NCBI RefSeq assembly: GCF_002105155.1
Contig: NW_019029027.1
Coordinates: forward strand, 186,001-250,000
Direction: 5' to 3'
Length of the DNA: 64,000 nucleotides
Source of the DNA: Lobosporangium transversale
Taxonomy: Eukaryota > Mortierellomycota > Mortierellomycetes > Mortierellales > Mortierellaceae
Shown: piece after piece, positions 1 to 12,631 of the stretch
Layout: each line of letters opens with the position of its first letter
Position numbering within the stretch: position 1 is the stretch's first letter
The notes under the pieces: generated by a model
Told to the model about the DNA's origin: nothing
Seen by the model: the letters and a program-made list of their open reading frames with translations, nothing else
Database searches by the model: none
Program-made: the position numbers and the translations under genes

Positions 1-1188
1 AAAAAAAAAAAAAAAAAGGAAACGGACGGGAGACGAAATAGAACAAGCTGAGGATATATCTGTTGTAGCATTTGCATGCGTCAGAAAGATCGAGATTTTT
101 TTTTTTTTTTTTTTTTTTCCTTTGTATCTTTGTACATAAACATGTTTGCTTGAATGCGCACAATTGATCGTGACCCGTGCATAATCACCTGCACTGCAAC
201 TCAATGCTGCATATAGACAATTCGGTGTATATATCTGTAATATGAACCCATCATCGGCCTATTTGGAACTGAATTCGTATCCAAGATATGCCATTCCCCT
301 TGATTTTGCATCCGGCTAAAGTAAAGTAGGCAAGGTCAATAAAAAAGAATGCTATCTTGTAAAATATTAATAGTAAGGAAAAAAAAAAAAAAAAAAAAAA
401 AGATGGCAAACCACATATCGTCATTCTCATTGTGGGATATGATATGGGACTATTGGACACCAGATCCAAACCACCTCCAATGAATCAACTATAACCAAAA
501 ATCCTGAACGCCCAACCAAACGGCTTTTTCCAAATCATCCTGTCTATGAAGTGCCTAGTCATCTGTTCATCACTTTATAGACTTTCAAGCGGAGAGGAGA
601 GAAGGGAAGAGAGGGGAAAGAAATAAGGAGGAAGGAATGTCGAGGGGATTGAGAGAAAGAAAGGAAGAAAAGGACAAAAGAAAAACATTAAAGAAGTAAC
701 GGAAAAGACTCATGCACATCACCTTCATGGCCCAATCTCATGACCAGATTTTCACACAATGAGCGGTTTGATGAACCAGTTCGGCATACGTTTATCTATC
801 CATCCTTTTTACCTTTCTGTTGTCATGCGCGACTCTACTGGAACTACGCGCCCTGAAAAATGTGAATGTACATGTACATGGATATAAAATGTAGTACGTA
901 TAATTCAAAGACTTTTTTTTTCTTTGATGGAAAATACACGAAAAATGGGGAGAAGAAGAGAAGGTGGCACAGACACATATTCATTCAAGTGTGCTCAGCA
1001 CCACAACAACACAACAACAACAACAACAATATCAATCCGTTTTTTGGATTCATGCGGCTGACAGTGCACTGCATGGTGATCACGATGCACGCCTAGACAA
1101 GGGGAAGGTTGTTGTTGCTAGACTAGAGACATTAATGTTAATCGCTTTGTAAAAAAAAAAAAAAAAAAGGACTAGTCTACTGTATCTG

Positions 1189-1221
<33 letters not shown>

Positions 1222-1930
1222 GCCTCGTGGGTCAAGTGAACAATTGTTTTCTTTTGTTCATGTATGCAGGCCAACCATTTCATGTGCAACAAGCTGTGGG
1301 AGAGGGGAAGTACCTCCCCTTGTTCCTTACTTGTTTTATAACGTTACTGCCAGCTTACATGTTACAACTTTCACAAGATGACCCAAAACATCCACATGAA
1401 ACACGAAAATAAAGAACAGGCACATACACACGCGCGAATCGAGCTGGTCATGCCCACAAAGCAAAAAACAAGGGCATTGGTGTGGCGTTAGTCTCGCTGG
1501 CTGTCAATAGGCTTCTGTTTATATATATTACGCGTCTTGCTTTTCTTTTCTCTTTTTTTTGCCGATAGAATCAGGAACGAAAGACCTTGGTTTCATATTT
1601 GTACGACTCTACTCATCTCTAACCATGTTTCCGTGCTTCCATCTTTCAATTGGCGATCAAACAAGTAAAACAAGTACGGTTTACCATATCCAATCCTGGA
1701 TTACCAAAATAAATATATATAAAAAATCCTTGGTTGTCTTCTCTCTCCCTCTCTCTCTGTTCTCTCCCGTGCCATTAAAGATACTATATGTATGTGTATA
1801 TAAATATATATATATATATTTGGATAACTAGACTTAAAAGTCATCGTTGCTAATGGCTTGCTCCCACATGATGAACAAGTTACTTTTATAGGCTCCGTAG
1901 ACAGCATCTTTCCCATTGGATAAGCAGAAC

Positions 1931-1961
<31 letters not shown>

Positions 1962-2674
1962 ATTGGATTTTTGGGTTTTGTTGGTTAGGCAAAAAAGAGT
2001 TTATGCCATGTCCGTCATCTTGCGTAACATGTAACATGTCATCTTGTACAAAAATGTTTAAATATATCCAACTGTTTATACACCATAGAATGAGTCTAGT
2101 ATTCATTGTTATAAAGGAAGAAGGATTGGGCTTTACATGTGTCCTCAATGGTTGATCATTAGAAAAGGCAATGATGTGTCTAACTTGTCCTTGATGGGCC
2201 TAAAATAACAGCATGATCGATGGTGCCAGTCGATTGTGTTTTTTTTTTGATATTGCTAACAACACACAGAATACTATTGGACTTTTTTGAGCCGAATGAA
2301 GTCTTTTTCTTTTATTTTTTTGCCAGTTAGAACAAAGAAGATGTGTTCTAGGATATGTATATCTGTGTATATTATCCAGCACGTATACTAATGTGTATAT
2401 GTAGATACATGTATACATTTATATATATACTCATGGCCACTTTTTTTGCGAAAAAAAAAAAAAAAAAAAAAAAAAATTCCTGCATCCCAGCTCCAGAGTC
2501 TTACATGGGAAAATACAGATGTTCATATTTCTATACAGCGAAGGTATACATTGATGGTTCTAATTTATCAGACTAATTTATGAATGCTTTCTAAAATGCT
2601 TTACATTTACAAAGGTAAAGGGCAGTATTATATACCTCACTTCATCGCCTACAAACAGATTCACACAAACATCT

Positions 2675-2707
<33 letters not shown>

Positions 2708-3055
2708 TCCGTCTTTCTCATCATGCGACAGAGAGTACATGTATACAACAATATATATATATATATATCCAGTATTAAATACATTGTTGGTATTTTACTT
2801 CCCTTTCCCGCTTCATGTCCTGCTGTTCTGCTGTTGCTAAAAGTCTCTCTGCTCTCACTTGCCAATGTTTGCCACTAATTGGCCAATGCCTTTTTCTCCT
2901 CGGGAATCTGATGCCTTCCTCTTTAAAGGGTTGGATAATCAACTCAGTCCTGGACCAACAATAAGGAAGCACAGACGCGTCATAAAGCTCCTTCCACCTT
3001 CGCTTTCTGTCTCTCCTTCCCAACTCTTTCTTAACGGAACAGATGCATTGTTGAT

Positions 3056-3086
<31 letters not shown>

Positions 3087-3593
3087 CGAGTCCTCTTGCC
3101 TAGATCACTTTAGCATCAGTCGCTTATTCTATCATCAACATTTGTCACCTACATAATGGCGCGATGGTAAGGAAAAAAAAAAAAAAAAAAAAAAAATGTA
3201 AACAACCATATATATAAACAAAATTCATTTCTATGCCATAAGCCTATGCCATGCAGAATAAATATCCTATATGCATATGCAACTTTATGGCTACACGCTC
3301 GAATATCCTTACCCCAGTTTTGTTTTTGAAGTTTTGAACGCATTATCTAAACAAAAAAAACATCTCATAGTCCAGCGCATTTTTTTCCAAAGTCGCACCA
3401 CCCTCTTCGTCAAACACATCATTCAACTTGGCTATCTTTATTGTCTACTATCAAATGAAAAAGAGTGGAAAAAAAAAATTGTACAGTTTTGAAAGGAAAT
3501 ATGGGAAAAAGATGAAAAAAGTAACTATTTTACTATTACAACTGCCACTATTACCACTATCGCTATTATTATTATTATTATTATCATTATCAT
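1..3593. other. Gene-free, homopolymer-rich region
   Basis: I see no supportable gene in this stretch. Open frames here are short and mostly translate A/T runs. It holds long homopolymers at 1-17 (A), 96-118 (T), 379-401 (A), 1151-1168 (A), 1189-1217 (T), 1931-1957 (A), 2451-2476 (A), 2677-2705 (A), 3059-3086 (T) and 3173-3196 (A). Short TA-dinucleotide runs lie near 1805-1820 and 2751-2768, and an ATT-trinucleotide run lies at about 3562-3586, just past the stop of the neighbouring antiporter gene. The right edge probably contains that gene's 3' untranslated region. Confidence 0.6.
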
Positions 3594-6500
3594 TTAGAAT
3601 GCCGTCGTAAAACTCACGTCTCCATTGCCTGGGGAAGCAGGTGCATAGACGAACCCGGCCATGAGGACTAAATAGCTCAAAATAAGGATACTGCCTTTGA
3701 AATAATTACTCTTCCCTTCAATGTAGGTGTATGTCAACAAGAACACGGAGAACAACATCGCAAACACATCCCAGCGTGGAAATATTAGGTTGAACGTATA
3801 CTTCCAAACCTCGTCCTTGCCATAATTCAACCACGCAGAAATTGCCACCATCGCCGGAATTTGGATTAAACACACCTGCAGAGCATATGCTGATCCAATC
3901 TCCATAGATAGTGCAATATTGCCATACATCGCGAACGAGATAGCATTCATGAACTCTGTCACATTCGGTACAAGTGCAAACAGTGCCAATCCGAGTAACT
4001 TTTCATCAATCGATGAAACAGCATTCACACTATTAACCAAAATTTCTGAAGCCAAGACAAGTAGACGGTTTATGTGTCATTAACTAAACAACAAACAAGC
4101 CTATGCTCTCAAAATACTCAAAATATTCAAAATATTCAAAATATTCAAAATATTCAGACTCTTCACCCAAATATTTCCCATCCGCTTCATTACCTGCAAT
4201 GACCGAGTAAAGTATAGTGCAGACCAATAGCACAGTTGCACTCTTCGCCTTGGACCAATTTGGAGAGTCGTGTCCTCCATGAGCTTCATTTTCCTCGTCC
4301 TCATGCATATGCTTCAGCGAATCATGCTCTATGGTGAGTGACGAAAGCAGACCCTGAGCAGCAGGATGAAGGACCGACGCCGATGCTGGTCCCGACGAAG
4401 CTCCACTCGTAGCCGGAGCTGAATATGGAGGTCGCCTTCCCGCCGTTGAACCGCTGGCTGACGCCGTCAGGTAGTCTGTTGACGACCGAACTCCTGCATG
4501 TCCCAGTTCAGCGTCTTCATCAGCATGCATAGGCGCTCGATGTATAGAAGTTGCCTGTGTGTTGGCTCCGTAATGAAGAAGCTGTTGAACAATATGTGTT
4601 GGTAGCAATTTTCTGTAGATGGACGAGTCGCGTGTGGAGGGGTGCTGAGGCTCATGCCAGATCTGCTTTACATGCGTCCTGAGTGAAAACCAAATACCGA
4701 TCAAGTATGCAGAGGGGAGGACAATGCAGCAAAAATACATTAGCGGCTTGACGTTCTTTTGGAAAAACATGTCATCCGTAGGATTGGGTTGATGATGATA
4801 ACAACGATGGCATATTGTTTCAATCGGCAGGGATACGCTTTCTGGACAAGGAGTGCAACGCAGTTCAAACTATTACGCGCCCATAAAAGTATCAAAATCG
4901 GGTTTGATGCTCATTAATCCTATGAAGCTCTTTCTTAAACATCAATTTCCTGCGAACAAACTCATTCACCTACCCGACCATAAATGGAGTAAAATAGCGT
5001 AGGCGTCAATACTCCAATGAGCGCCATGATAAGCATTGTTGCAGTCACACCTAGGAAAGTGCCCAGGCATTTTGTTGTCGCCAATTTTAAACATTAGTGC
5101 TTCGCTTGCCATAACCAAGCACATAAAAATAAATATGCCTAGTTTAATCTTAACCACAACAGTAGCCACTTACCAGCACTCTTAACATTAAACTTTTGTT
5201 CTTTCTTCTTGACAGCGCCGCTCATCATACTCATGCCAGGCATCAACAGCAGTCCCGCCAAGAAACTTCCAATCAATGCACCTTCTGTGATTAGTCCTTT
5301 ACCCTGTGATAGCGCAACAGTGTACAAAATAATCTCTATAACAGAGCCAAAAGTGGCATTGATAACAGCCCCCATCCCCAATGACGACTGAGCTGAAATA
5401 GATGAGACAGCCATCCCAATAAAATATGAAAGCGGAATAACAGATGCCAATCCCAGCGAGAAAATCACAGCGGACGACGTCAGTATCGAATCATGTCCTA
5501 GCACATCTGTCAGAACATATTCATCGAGAATAGTGAAAAGTACGACAGGCAGCAAGTTGATAAAGATAATATTGGTTCCGTCATAGGTGTATTTGTAGTA
5601 TTGGAGGCCAATAGCATCGTATGTGCAGAGCAGGATCTCTGAACGTTGAGGAGAAAGAGTCAAAGAGCTGCCACGCTTAAAGTTAAGTCGCAAAGGATGC
5701 TGGTGCAAATGCGTTGCCAGCACATAAGTGAACTTCCCCATAGGAATTGAGACAACCATGAACCAACACAGGGAAGAGACAAACAAATGCAGAGGACCTA
5801 ATGAGAAAACAATGGTGAGGATCCGGAGCGGAGATTAATTATGGGCATACCAACTGGATTAATCACGTTGATATACTTTCCACAAAAGAAGTCTTCTATT
5901 GGACGACGAATATCGGCTTTATAAACTTTTTACTAGCTCAAAGGCGACATACCGATCAGGAGGTAGTAAAAGATATAGTAGACAATACCACCCAGACCCA
6001 ATTCATAAATATACCGAGGTAAATTTTTGATAGTGAAAAATATCCGACGAAGTTTCGGCTCCTTATGCTCTCGCCCTGTCGCTGTGCTACCTCTTGAAAG
6101 TAAAGGTCGGGACTCATCGCTCCCATTTGCTTGACCACCATAATCTGGGGTACGCAAATTGTCAGTCCTGAATTCACCAGGTGATAATTCACGCTCAACG
6201 TACTGCCCGAATGGCCAGAATAGATAGTAGCTTAGCCCAAGAACAACCCGTGCATAGGCTGCCCCTCCAAAAGGTATTAGATACAGTATGAGAGCGATCA
6301 TGAAGCACACAAGTGCAAGCCACCAGCCAAAAATGAGAGTCCAGAGTACATTTCCGACTGAGAGATATAGGTCTGGCGATGGTTGCGAATGTAAAGCCGA
6401 GTTGGCTTTGCGGATGACAGATCGCGACTTTTTGTACAATGCTGGTTTCCAAAGTGGTAAACCGAACGGGTGGGTTTGATTGAGGGTCTAGATGTTATGC

Positions 6501-7318
6501 ACAACGTACAAAATTAGGTTTGACAGTAACTCCAAAATATTGATGACCACCACTTTTCATGTTGATTAATTACGAGCCACAACAGCCTTTTGTAAATGCA
6601 TCGGAAATTGTTCTCCACATACCTCTTGTCTATCCTTCAGCGTCAAGTGTTCGATGTCGCTTCCACGGTCATCTTCGTCCTCGTCTTCATCTGCCTCGTC
6701 TTCATCTTCCTCGTCATCGCTGGAGCGACCGCCATAGTGATTACGACCCTCCATTGATCGTTCATCGTAGTCACGAGTAGATTTCCGAGAGTGACCCCGC
6801 CGCAATCGACTGTGATGCGATCGTACGCCATCATCATCTTTCTGGCTGTTACCGTCCTCATCGTCTTCAGAAGACTGATTGCGCTGTCGGATAGACGAAC
6901 GGCTGGATCCAGGACGTTTGCTTGAAGTAGAATGTCTACGACGACTACTTGATGCTGCTCCATCAGAGTTGAGAAGAGCAGTCGAGTATCTATACGGTGC
7001 TTTAGGCCGTTTGGATGCTGCAGAATAAGACGATGTCGATCCTTTGGAGCTTGATGGCACTATTCCTGATCCAGTGTGGCTCAGTCCTCCTTCCAATGGC
7101 AGCCCCTGCAGTGGTGGTTGATATTTTACAGTGGATGATGAAGCGTTGGAGCTTACGGAGACTCTGCGAGGATTTTTTGGAGAATGTGGCGAGCGCACCA
7201 TAGGTGGTTGCTGCCTCCGATTCTGACTTTGTTCCTGTGCTTGTGCGGCAGCAAGCTCGCGGGTCAATTCAAGATGTTCAAGGTCATTGCTGACATTGGC
7301 AGCATCGGATTGGGACAT
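3594..7318 (-). CDS. VNX1: VNX1-like vacuolar cation/H+ antiporter (YccF-CAX fusion)
   Basis: This is a membrane antiporter that should exchange monovalent cations or Ca2+ for protons, probably at the vacuole, as in the yeast VNX1 branch of the CAX family. Seven exons keep frame: 7318-6623, 6487-5953, 5925-5851, 5797-5174, 5050-4974, 4869-4194 and 4045-3594, giving 1044 residues. The first about 230 residues are a Ser/Arg/Asp/Glu-rich cytosolic tail. A YccF-like membrane domain follows (motif LYLSVGNVLWTLIFGWWLAL). Then come two CAX halves: the first has GAVINATFGSVIEI, the second has ALFALVPNVTEF. They are separated by a loop with paired CxxC motifs and an acidic/His segment. The ATG at 7318 was chosen because the open frame upstream has only a non-ATG codon. 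The intron at 4046-4193 carries a 9-bp tandem repeat. The gene is divergent from MOCS1A. Ion specificity cannot be read from sequence. Confidence 0.9.
4108..4156. repeat. 9-bp tandem repeat inside an antiporter intron
   Basis: About five copies of an AT-rich unit (aaaatattc) lie within the last intron (4046-4193) of the VNX1-like gene. The repeat happens to stay open as a Tyr-Phe-Glu repeat if read through, but the flanking splice sites and the exon phase place it in the intron. Confidence 0.75.
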
Positions 7319-8068
7319 GAGCAGAGTGAGCAAACTACGTGCAGGATGTTGTGAACAGTGGCTGGAAATTGTCCGTATTCAAGAATAAAAACTAGAATAA
7401 AAGAAGCAAGGGAAAAGGAAAGATGGCAGAAGGAATGGATGAACGTGAGAAAACGAAAGAAAGAATGAGCGGCATATTTTGTTTGTGATTTTACTCAAAA
7501 GGTTCATAGCAGTCATAATTGCCCAGGAAGGAACTGCGAGGAACCTGTCTGTTCAGGTACGCACTGATGTTGTGGCATTTTACCACAATGCACATCAACG
7601 GAAGTGTGTTCATACTTCTATGGCATCTACGAGCACGTGTTCGCATAGGATGCTTGATGCTCATGATATCAATTTTCCTTTTTCGTCTCGAAAGCAAGGC
7701 TATGTATTTCCTTTGGGCAAACCATGTCCGATTGCATTGAACAACAGGTTGCAAAAGTGGCTGTGCTATGAAGTTCAGTGTACATCAAAAAGTGTTTCTT
7801 TGGATCTCCGAAGGCCTACAAACGAGCAATAATACCTATGGATGGTCTTAATAGCTTTACATGTATACCCAGTTAAATGCTGCCGATTGGAAATGAGTTG
7901 AAGCAGAGGTAGGAGAGTGGATGCAGTAGGCTGTAGAGGTGAAGATGTGGGGTGAGGACACAGGGATTTTGACCCACTTTTCGTGTCTCCACTTTTTTTT
8001 CTTTGTGGAGTTTTGGCTCCCTTCGGACCCATTTCAATAAAGTTTACTCATTTGTTACATTTGACATT

Positions 8069-8105
<37 letters not shown>

Positions 8106-8241
8106 CCTTTCCACACCACATCATCGTTTGAATCCATCCAACTAGTCGTCTGTCATCCCTTCTACTTGTTCCTCTACCCTGCTCTGATCACCTTTTTTCT
8201 TCTCACATTTGCTTTTCTTGTCATTTGAACTACTTCCATTC
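7319..8241. promoter_or_regulatory. Divergent promoter between VNX1-like and MOCS1A genes
   Basis: This 923-bp spacer separates two divergent start codons and must hold both promoters. It contains a run of 35 T at 8071-8105, about 136 bp before the MOCS1A ATG. Several short open frames exist on both strands, but none has family resemblance, splice support or a good start. No specific factor site can be assigned by eye. Confidence 0.5.
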
Positions 8242-9114
8242 ATGACATTGCTCGGTCTCGCTACATGGCCAAAGCGCTTGCCTTCGCTTCTACGCGCAGC
8301 AGCGGTACATAAGCACACAGTGTTGGCCACACACAACATTCATGCTTCAATGCTGCAGAGAATGGTTGGCCCTTGTGCAACTAACGTTGTTACCCATGCT
8401 TTCCGCAACGACAAGCGAAGTTATTCTCAACCGGCGTTAGCGACTGAGGACGAGGATTTGGTCATACCCACTTCAACCGACCCAAACCAACAACAGAGTA
8501 GAAGAACCAGGATCCAGGTACCGTACTCAGATCGCTAGATCGACAAGTTGAGCCTTCTCTTCCTTTTCTCCTTATTGACTTGCAGTTTTTCTTTCTTTTT
8601 CCTGTTTGTTCTGAAAATAGGCAAAAATTGCAGAAATTGATCAAGAACGACCATTCTCTAGCGTACTGACCGACAACTTCTCAAGACAACACACATATCT
8701 TCGCATATCTCTCACAGAAAAGTGTAACCTGCGATGTATGTGGCTAAATATCTCCATTATGATTCATCGGCCTGCACTTATATATGTTTAGAAATGATCC
8801 TTAATACTTAACATGCCGTTTCCTGCTTCCCTTCCCCACCATCTTTATATAGGTACTTATTGTATGCCTGCAGAGGGTGTAGAACTTTCACCTAAGGATA
8901 ATATTCTCACTACTCCCGAGATCATTCGTCTGGCGCGTTTGTTTGTAAAAGAAGGTGTGACCAAGATTCGATTGACTGGAGGCGAGCCCACTGTGCGAAA
9001 GGACATCAGCGAGCTAGTTGGTAAGAAGCAGTATTTTTTTTATTTTTATTTTTTTTATTTGATCTGTCAAAGTGTACTCAACTTCTGGACACGAATGCAG
9101 TTCCGCAGCTCTGC

Positions 9115-9145
<31 letters not shown>

Positions 9146-10078
9146 TCCTGTTACTTCCTCGACGCCTGAATGATGACTCATCATGCGTTGTTTCTATGCT
9201 TCCGTATATTAAATGACTCTTTTATGACTATATCTCCATAGAGCAACTGGGCGAGTTGCAACCACTGGGCCTCAAGACCATTGCCATGACATCCAATGGT
9301 ATTGCACTCAAGCGTAAGCTACCATTTCTCGTTAAGAGCGGTTTAAATTTACTGAACCTTAGTTTGGACACCCTTGATCGCTTCAAGTTTGAGTTGATGA
9401 CTCGCAGGAAGGGATTTGAGAGAGTCATGGAGACTATTGACGATGCACTGGCATTAGGGCTGGACCCTGTCAAGGTCAACAGTGTGATCATGCGAGGAAC
9501 AAATGACAAGGAAGTGCTGGATTTTGTTGAATTCACGCGGCATAAGAAGGTTGACATACGGTTCATTGAATATATGCCATTTGGAGGTAAATATAATAAA
9601 TACATGGAGGATACCTTGATGAAACAGTGTTTTCTTTCAGGATATACTAAATTTTTTATTTTTTCTATTTTTTATAGGCAACAAGTGGAAAGAGAATAAG
9701 TTTGTACCATATCAAGAGCTAATCAACAATATCCGTGCTGTCCACCCAACCTTTAAGAAGCTTGTAGACGATCCTAATGATACATCAAAAGCATATCATG
9801 TACCGGGTTTTGCTGGTCAGGTTGGATTTATCACATCCATGTCAGATCATTTTTGCGGGACTTGCAATCGCCTTCGTATAACAGCGGACGGAAATCTGAA
9901 AGTGTGTCTCTTTGGAAACACTGAAGTGTCACTCAGAGATATGATACGTCAAGGCAAAACAGATGAAGAGCTACGCGAGGTGATCGAGATCGCTGTCAAG
10001 AACAAGAAGAAGCAACATGCTGGCATGTCGAACCTTGTGCACATGAAGAACCGGCCCATGATCCTTATTGGCGGCTAG
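8242..10078 (+). CDS. MOCS1A: GTP 3',8-cyclase (MOCS1A/MoaA), molybdenum cofactor synthesis
   Basis: This is a radical-SAM enzyme for the first step of molybdopterin synthesis, turning GTP into the 3',8-cyclo precursor. Five exons (8242-8517, 8621-8735, 8853-9020, 9242-9586, 9678-10078) give 434 residues. The N-terminal [4Fe-4S] motif CxxxCxxC is C127, C131 and C134, and its second Cys codon is assembled across an intron. The SAM-binding GGEP motif follows. The second cluster is C361, C364 and C378, in the CGTCNRLR region. The protein ends in the Gly-Gly tail conserved in MoaA. The first about 90 residues are Arg/Ala/Ser-rich with few acids, like a mitochondrial presequence, and match nothing in bacterial MoaA. 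The ATG at 8242 is the first in frame; upstream only a TTG is available. No MoaC/MOCS1B partner is attached or adjacent. Confidence 0.95.
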
Positions 10079-11070
10079 ATTGTTATACATATATAATTAT
10101 AGTAATAATCATAATACTCAATAAACCATGTACTATTTACCTGTGATGGAGACTTAATTCCAAGTAAAATCTAAAAACCATTTATCAGAAAAGCTGTAAT
10201 TATATATATACTTTCATTCTACCTGAATCGATTAGCAATATACTTTTGTCTGTACAGCGCACAATTGTTGAGCTGAGGGTTTCGTGACAAACCACCTCGA
10301 ACATCCTCCTTGATGCCCAATGGCAAGCTCACATACTTTCGTAGCTAATTATACTACAAGCGACTCTCTACAATCCGCTCCATTGAGAGAAAAAAAAAAA
10401 AAAAAAAGGTTTTATGAGTACCATACTGGACCCATGTTCCAAAATGAGGATCTCTGATGTGAAGAGTCAACTGTTCTATAACCCCATGCTAGATCTATAA
10501 CTTCAATAACAACATTTCTACTTCTGCTTCTATTATATTGAAAAGCTTTTGCTTATTCCCTAGGTCATGTTATTATACTCTTTTTGCGTATCATCTTTTC
10601 TGATATTGGGTCACTAGGCTAGCAGTTGTTGCAAAAGTCGATGAATTCGGGACGCCAGTCGTCTGCTGCCAGTGCAAAATGGATAACAAGTTGATACAAC
10701 AAGCTGTTCATTATCCATTAAAGTCAAAAAGAAGCCATTATCACAACAGAGGGATCGACTTGACTTTGCTGTGCCCTATGGAACGGAAGATTCTGACCAT
10801 AGAGTGTGTAATTTAAAGACTTGCGTGGTTTAGCTCATTTAAACTCGAATTTCAAGCGTAGGTTTTTGCAAAGGGCCTCTTGATCAACACTTGTGGTTAT
10901 ATCTGTGTGGATAGGATCCATTTGAGGTACATGTGCCGTCCATTCACCGGCGAATAGTCAGTTGAAAATTTTTTCTTATCCGTTTCACGTACATGAGCAG
11001 AACGAAATCCCAGAATAAAGCCATTGGCGCCTCTTTCTTAAACAAATAAACGGGACTAGAGATCGGGAAA
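10079..11070. other. Intergenic spacer with possible gene relics
   Basis: This region lies between the MOCS1A stop and the left end of the transposon. It contains an A-run at about 10388-10407. An ATG-poor open frame at about 10598-10817 (+) has clustered Cys residues (VVCCQCK) and ends after LTIECVI. On the opposite strand, roughly 10850-10960 reads openly as LFAGEWTAHVPQMDP and onward. Neither frame has clear splice sites or a recognised family, so no gene is called. Confidence 0.35.
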
Positions 11071-12607
11071 TATAGTCCTCGTTATTTGGTCATGCACATA
11101 TTGTAAAAATATATTGATTGAATTGGAGGTCAGAAATGAGAAAATAATTGAATTGTAATTGAATACAAAAAAATTTGTAGGCTCCCTTGTCGGCAATCGA
11201 AATGGACTGTCCCTCTATGGGTTCGCTATTTGCACGGCTTCCATTCTCTACTTGCAGGTCTGGTATCACCTGATTAAAGCCACTCTTACGCAATACAAAA
11301 CATATTAGCCAGCTGACACATCATTTTTTCATCTTTCTTCCACTCTTCAAATCTACACTCATCATGGAGCCTCCACGCCTCTCTCCTCAAGTGAAGCATA
11401 GGTAAACGTCGATAAATATTATGGTTGATGAGTCTTTATTTGCACAGACTAATCACCCATTATATTTAGTCCCAATTGGGCATAAGCAAGCTTTTAGCTA
11501 GATGTGAATCATGTCATCTCTTTTCAGCAGCCTACATATCAGACCCGGTCGTTGCATGCAGGAGCGCTTTCCGTTTTCTTTTCTTTTTTTTTTTCTTTTC
11601 TTCGTCCAGCTTGGGTTAGCGGCAAAGTCGTAGGATTCAGCGCTCGAGTCTCAATCTGGGATGAGAAAGGCTGTGTATGCTACGCGTGCTTTGCTGCTTT
11701 CTCTTTTCTTTTTTTTTTCTTTTCTCTTTCTTTGTCCAGCTTGGGTTAACAGCAAAGTCGTCATTCTTTACATTGAATACTTCTGTATTCAATGTAGGAG
11801 TCCTTACCTCACAGTCGTGGCTATTGTAGGACGCTTTTTGTAAAGTCGTCATTCTTCACACTTGAATACTCCTGTATTCATTGTAGGAATCCTTACCTCA
11901 CAGACGTGGCTATTGTAGGACGCTTTGCTGTTGTACTTTTTCTTTTTTTTTTTTTCTTTTTTTCTTTTTTTCTTTTTTTCTTTTTTCTCTTCGGGCTTGA
12001 GTTCAGCAACAAAGTCGTCATTCTTTACATTGAATACTCCTGTATTCAATGTAGGAGTCCTTACCTCACAGTCGTGGCTATTGTAGGACGCTTTTTGTAA
12101 AGTCGTCATTCTTCACACTTGAATACTCCTGTATTCATTGTAGGAATCCTTACCTCACAGACGTGGCTATTGTAGGACGCTTTGTTGTTCTTTTTCTTTT
12201 CTTCTTTTTCTTTTTTTCTCTTATTTATTTTGAAAGCGCGCATCGATGCACGTGGGACTATACCATGTTTTCTTCCAGTCGTTGTTTGTTTCAAGACTTA
12301 AGCGAGAAGTCGTATATCCTCAAGTACAGAGGTATTGAAGTGCCATCCTACAGCTGTATGACCATGCATGTGTGCATCTTCCAATATCCATATCGAGTTG
12401 CTACTGGATTTTAATGGCTAATTTACTTTGTAAGATATGGGACCCTTAGAATTGTACATCTGCAGTAACAAGCGGCCCTCTGCGCAAGCAATTTATATCC
12501 AGTGATCCTCATCACAGCCAGGAAGATCAGTGATAGACATAGGAACAAGTCGCTGGCCAAATCATATCATGACTCAAGATGCAGTAGTGGACATCTCAGA
12601 CAATAGC
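11071..12607 (+). repeat. Left terminal inverted repeat of the transposon (1537 bp)
   Basis: This is the inverted copy of 16545-18081, of equal length, with about three substitutions seen. It has unique outer sequence, then polypyrimidine tracts alternating with short tandem modules (11733-12190), then unique inner sequence. It ends 24 bp before the stop of the accessory gene. It contains no convincing gene: the open frames inside it are repeat translations. Confidence 0.92.
11754..12187 (+). repeat. Subterminal modules with palindromes, left end
   Basis: Four copies of an about 88-bp module start at 11754, 11842, 12011 and 12099, arranged as two pairs 257 bp apart with pyrimidine-rich spacers. 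Each module starts with aaagtcgtcattctt, contains a hairpin-capable palindrome, and ends with gtggctattgtaggacgcttt. In copies 1 and 3 the palindrome arms are 11 bp around a 4-base loop (11770-11795 and 12027-12052). Such subterminal repeats are plausible transposase-binding sites. Confidence 0.8.
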
Positions 12608-12631
12608 TAGAATAAACTGCATGAACTTTAT

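Noticed and set aside
4101-4304. A Tyr-Phe-Glu repeat protein extension in the antiporter gene
   Set aside because: The repeat lies in an intron with a good donor (4193) and acceptor (4046). Splicing it out restores the CAX second half in phase.
7479-7832. Open frames on both strands in the VNX1/MOCS1A spacer
   Set aside because: Starts are not ATG or are poorly placed, both strands are equally open, and no domain is visible.
10598-10817. Cys-rich frame considered as a TnpB/Fanzor zinc ribbon
   Set aside because: The Cys spacing does not fit paired CxxC ribbons, and no RuvC-like sequence is nearby.
11849-12294. Lys-rich small open frames duplicated in both transposon ends
   Set aside because: They are translations of the tandem modules and pyrimidine tracts, and the copies repeat only because the DNA does.
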